From NCBI GenBank assembly GCA_044371005.1, contig JBILUL010000122.1:1-14795 (forward strand): 14,795 nt of DNA, in the 5' to 3' direction. Within the stretch, counting starts at the first letter, position 1. Each line of letters opens with the position of its first letter. The notes beneath the pieces were generated by a model that was not told where the DNA came from, made no database searches, and saw only the letters and a program-made list of their open reading frames with translations. This DNA is from UBA2402 sp044371005. GTDB taxonomy: Bacteria; Planctomycetota; Phycisphaerae; Phycisphaerales; UBA1924. The position numbers and the translations under genes were made by a program. This document shows positions 14,162 through 14,795 of the stretch, piece by piece.

Positions 14162-14770
14162 TCAGTTCCGGCGGCGGACCAGCAGGCGTTCCATGACATC
14201 GCGGACGCTCTTGCCGGAGCGGTCTTCGCCCTGCTTGGGGACCCGGAGGGCGTTGAGGACGCCGTAGCCAAGGCCGACGTCGATGAGGATCCAGGCGATC
14301 AGTTCGGCGGTGAAGACGCGGCCGAGTTTCTTGTGTTCCTGCGCAAAGGCCAGCTCGCGGGTGAGGAACTTGTGCAGTTCGGCGAAGTGGCGTGATATGG
14401 CCTTCTGCACTTCGTCGTCATCGACCTCGGTGATGGCCTGGAGGAGCACGCGGTACTCCTCCGCGCTCTCGTGGGTCATCGGATTGTCACCGAGAATGCG
14501 ACGGAGGCGTTCAGGCGGATCGTTGATGTCGGTGAGGCGATCTTCCCAGTGCTGGAGCGTGCGCTTGGCGGTGCGGTGGATGAGAGCGATGAAGAGATCT
14601 CGCTTGCTGGCGAAGTGGCGGTAGATGATGGGTTCGGTGACGCCAGCCATCTTGGCGAGTTGGGCGGTGGTGGCGCGCGCGTAGCCGCCGCGGGCGAAGA
14701 GCTCGAGAGCACAGTCGAGCAACTGCTCCTTGCGTTTGGCTGCTGGTAGGCGTTTGGGGGTCTTGCTCAC
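14162..14770 (-). CDS. TetR/AcrR-family transcriptional regulator
   Basis: A 202-residue one-component repressor. The N-terminal HTH (about 13-58) is typical: RKEQLLDCALELFARGGYARATTAQLAKMAGVTEPIIYRHFASKRDLF (split here only for reading) contains the TTAQLA helix, the recognition helix around VTEPIIYRHF and the SKRDLF end. The C-terminal part (about 65-195) is an all-helical ligand-binding/dimer domain with no recognisable ligand. Family length is about 190-220, so it is complete. GTG at 14770 is the only start visible, with no SD, but the frame stays open to the window end 25 bases away, so a start further upstream cannot be excluded. It lies upstream of the amidohydrolase on the same strand with a 216-base gap, and may control that gene, itself, or something beyond the window. 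Small-molecule effector unknown. Confidence 0.93.
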   Translation of the reverse strand: MSKTPKRLPAAKRKEQLLDCALELFARGGYARATTAQLAKMAGVTEPIIYRHFASKRDLFIALIHRTAKRTLQHWEDRLTDINDPPERLRRILGDNPMTHESAEEYRVLLQAITEVDDDEVQKAISRHFAELHKFLTRELAFAQEHKKLGRVFTAELIAWILIDVGLGYGVLNALRVPKQGEDRSGKSVRDVMERLLVRRRN

Positions 14771-14784
14771 GGGGATTGTGCTGA

Positions 14785-14794
14785 AGATCGGAAG
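14785..14794. other. Possible sequencing-adapter remnant at window end
   Basis: AGATCGGAAG is identical to the first 10 bases of the common Illumina adapter (on the other strand, CTTCCGATCT), followed by T where the adapter has A. The site is at the extreme end, where uncut adapter would lie if this is a contig end. GATCGGAAGT also occurs naturally at 8094-8103, so chance remains possible. Confidence 0.35.
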
Positions 14795-14795
14795 T

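Overview
The window looks like chromosomal DNA of a Gram-negative (diderm) bacterium with high GC content. I would guess a planctomycete of the Phycisphaerae type. This rests on an Omp85/BamA protein, weak or absent Shine-Dalgarno sequences before several starts, GTG starts, very GC-rich third codon positions that leave long antisense reading frames open, and short AT-rich repeats between genes. It is inference from style, with no marker gene. No tRNA, rRNA, CRISPR array, insertion sequence or phage gene was seen.

Layout: (1) 121-2568 (+), a complete BamA/Omp85 outer-membrane assembly protein behind a very G-rich leader. (2) 2569-2841, a convergent gap holding several hairpins. (3) 6708-2842 (-), a tight three-gene unit: a large protein made of two complete WaaE/KdtX-like GT2 glycosyltransferases, a WcaF-type hexapeptide acetyltransferase, and a pentapeptide-repeat protein fused to a two-helix ion-channel pore with a non-standard selectivity filter. 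The gaps are 12 and 3 bases. (4) 6709-7168, a 460-base divergent control region with palindromes, a G-rich tandem repeat, an AT-rich repeat element and a strong stem-loop. (5) 7169-8089 (+), an unrecognised secreted Pro/Ala-rich protein ended by a clear intrinsic terminator. (6) 8240-9868 (+), a Wzx/MATE-like polysaccharide flippase. (7) 13945-9983 (-), a 1320-residue exported protein with two amidohydrolase-like domains, the first lacking its metal-binding motif. (8) 14770-14162 (-), a TetR-family repressor upstream of it on the same strand.

The theme is the cell envelope. BamA inserts outer-membrane proteins; the double glycosyltransferase, acetyltransferase and flippase are the kinds of enzyme that build, decorate and export a surface glycan or lipid-linked saccharide. 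The channel fusion is translated from the glycan operon, so a membrane-sensing or structural link is possible but unproven. The TetR gene and the exported amidohydrolase may form a separate regulator/target pair.

The most unusual items are the double glycosyltransferase, the altered pore filter, the amidohydrolase with a dead N-terminal half and a Cys-Gly-Cys-Gly tail, and a composite G-rich/AT-rich element found upstream of two unrelated minus-strand genes, with a related AT-rich copy between convergent genes. I found no clearly new multi-gene system; these are candidates for closer work.
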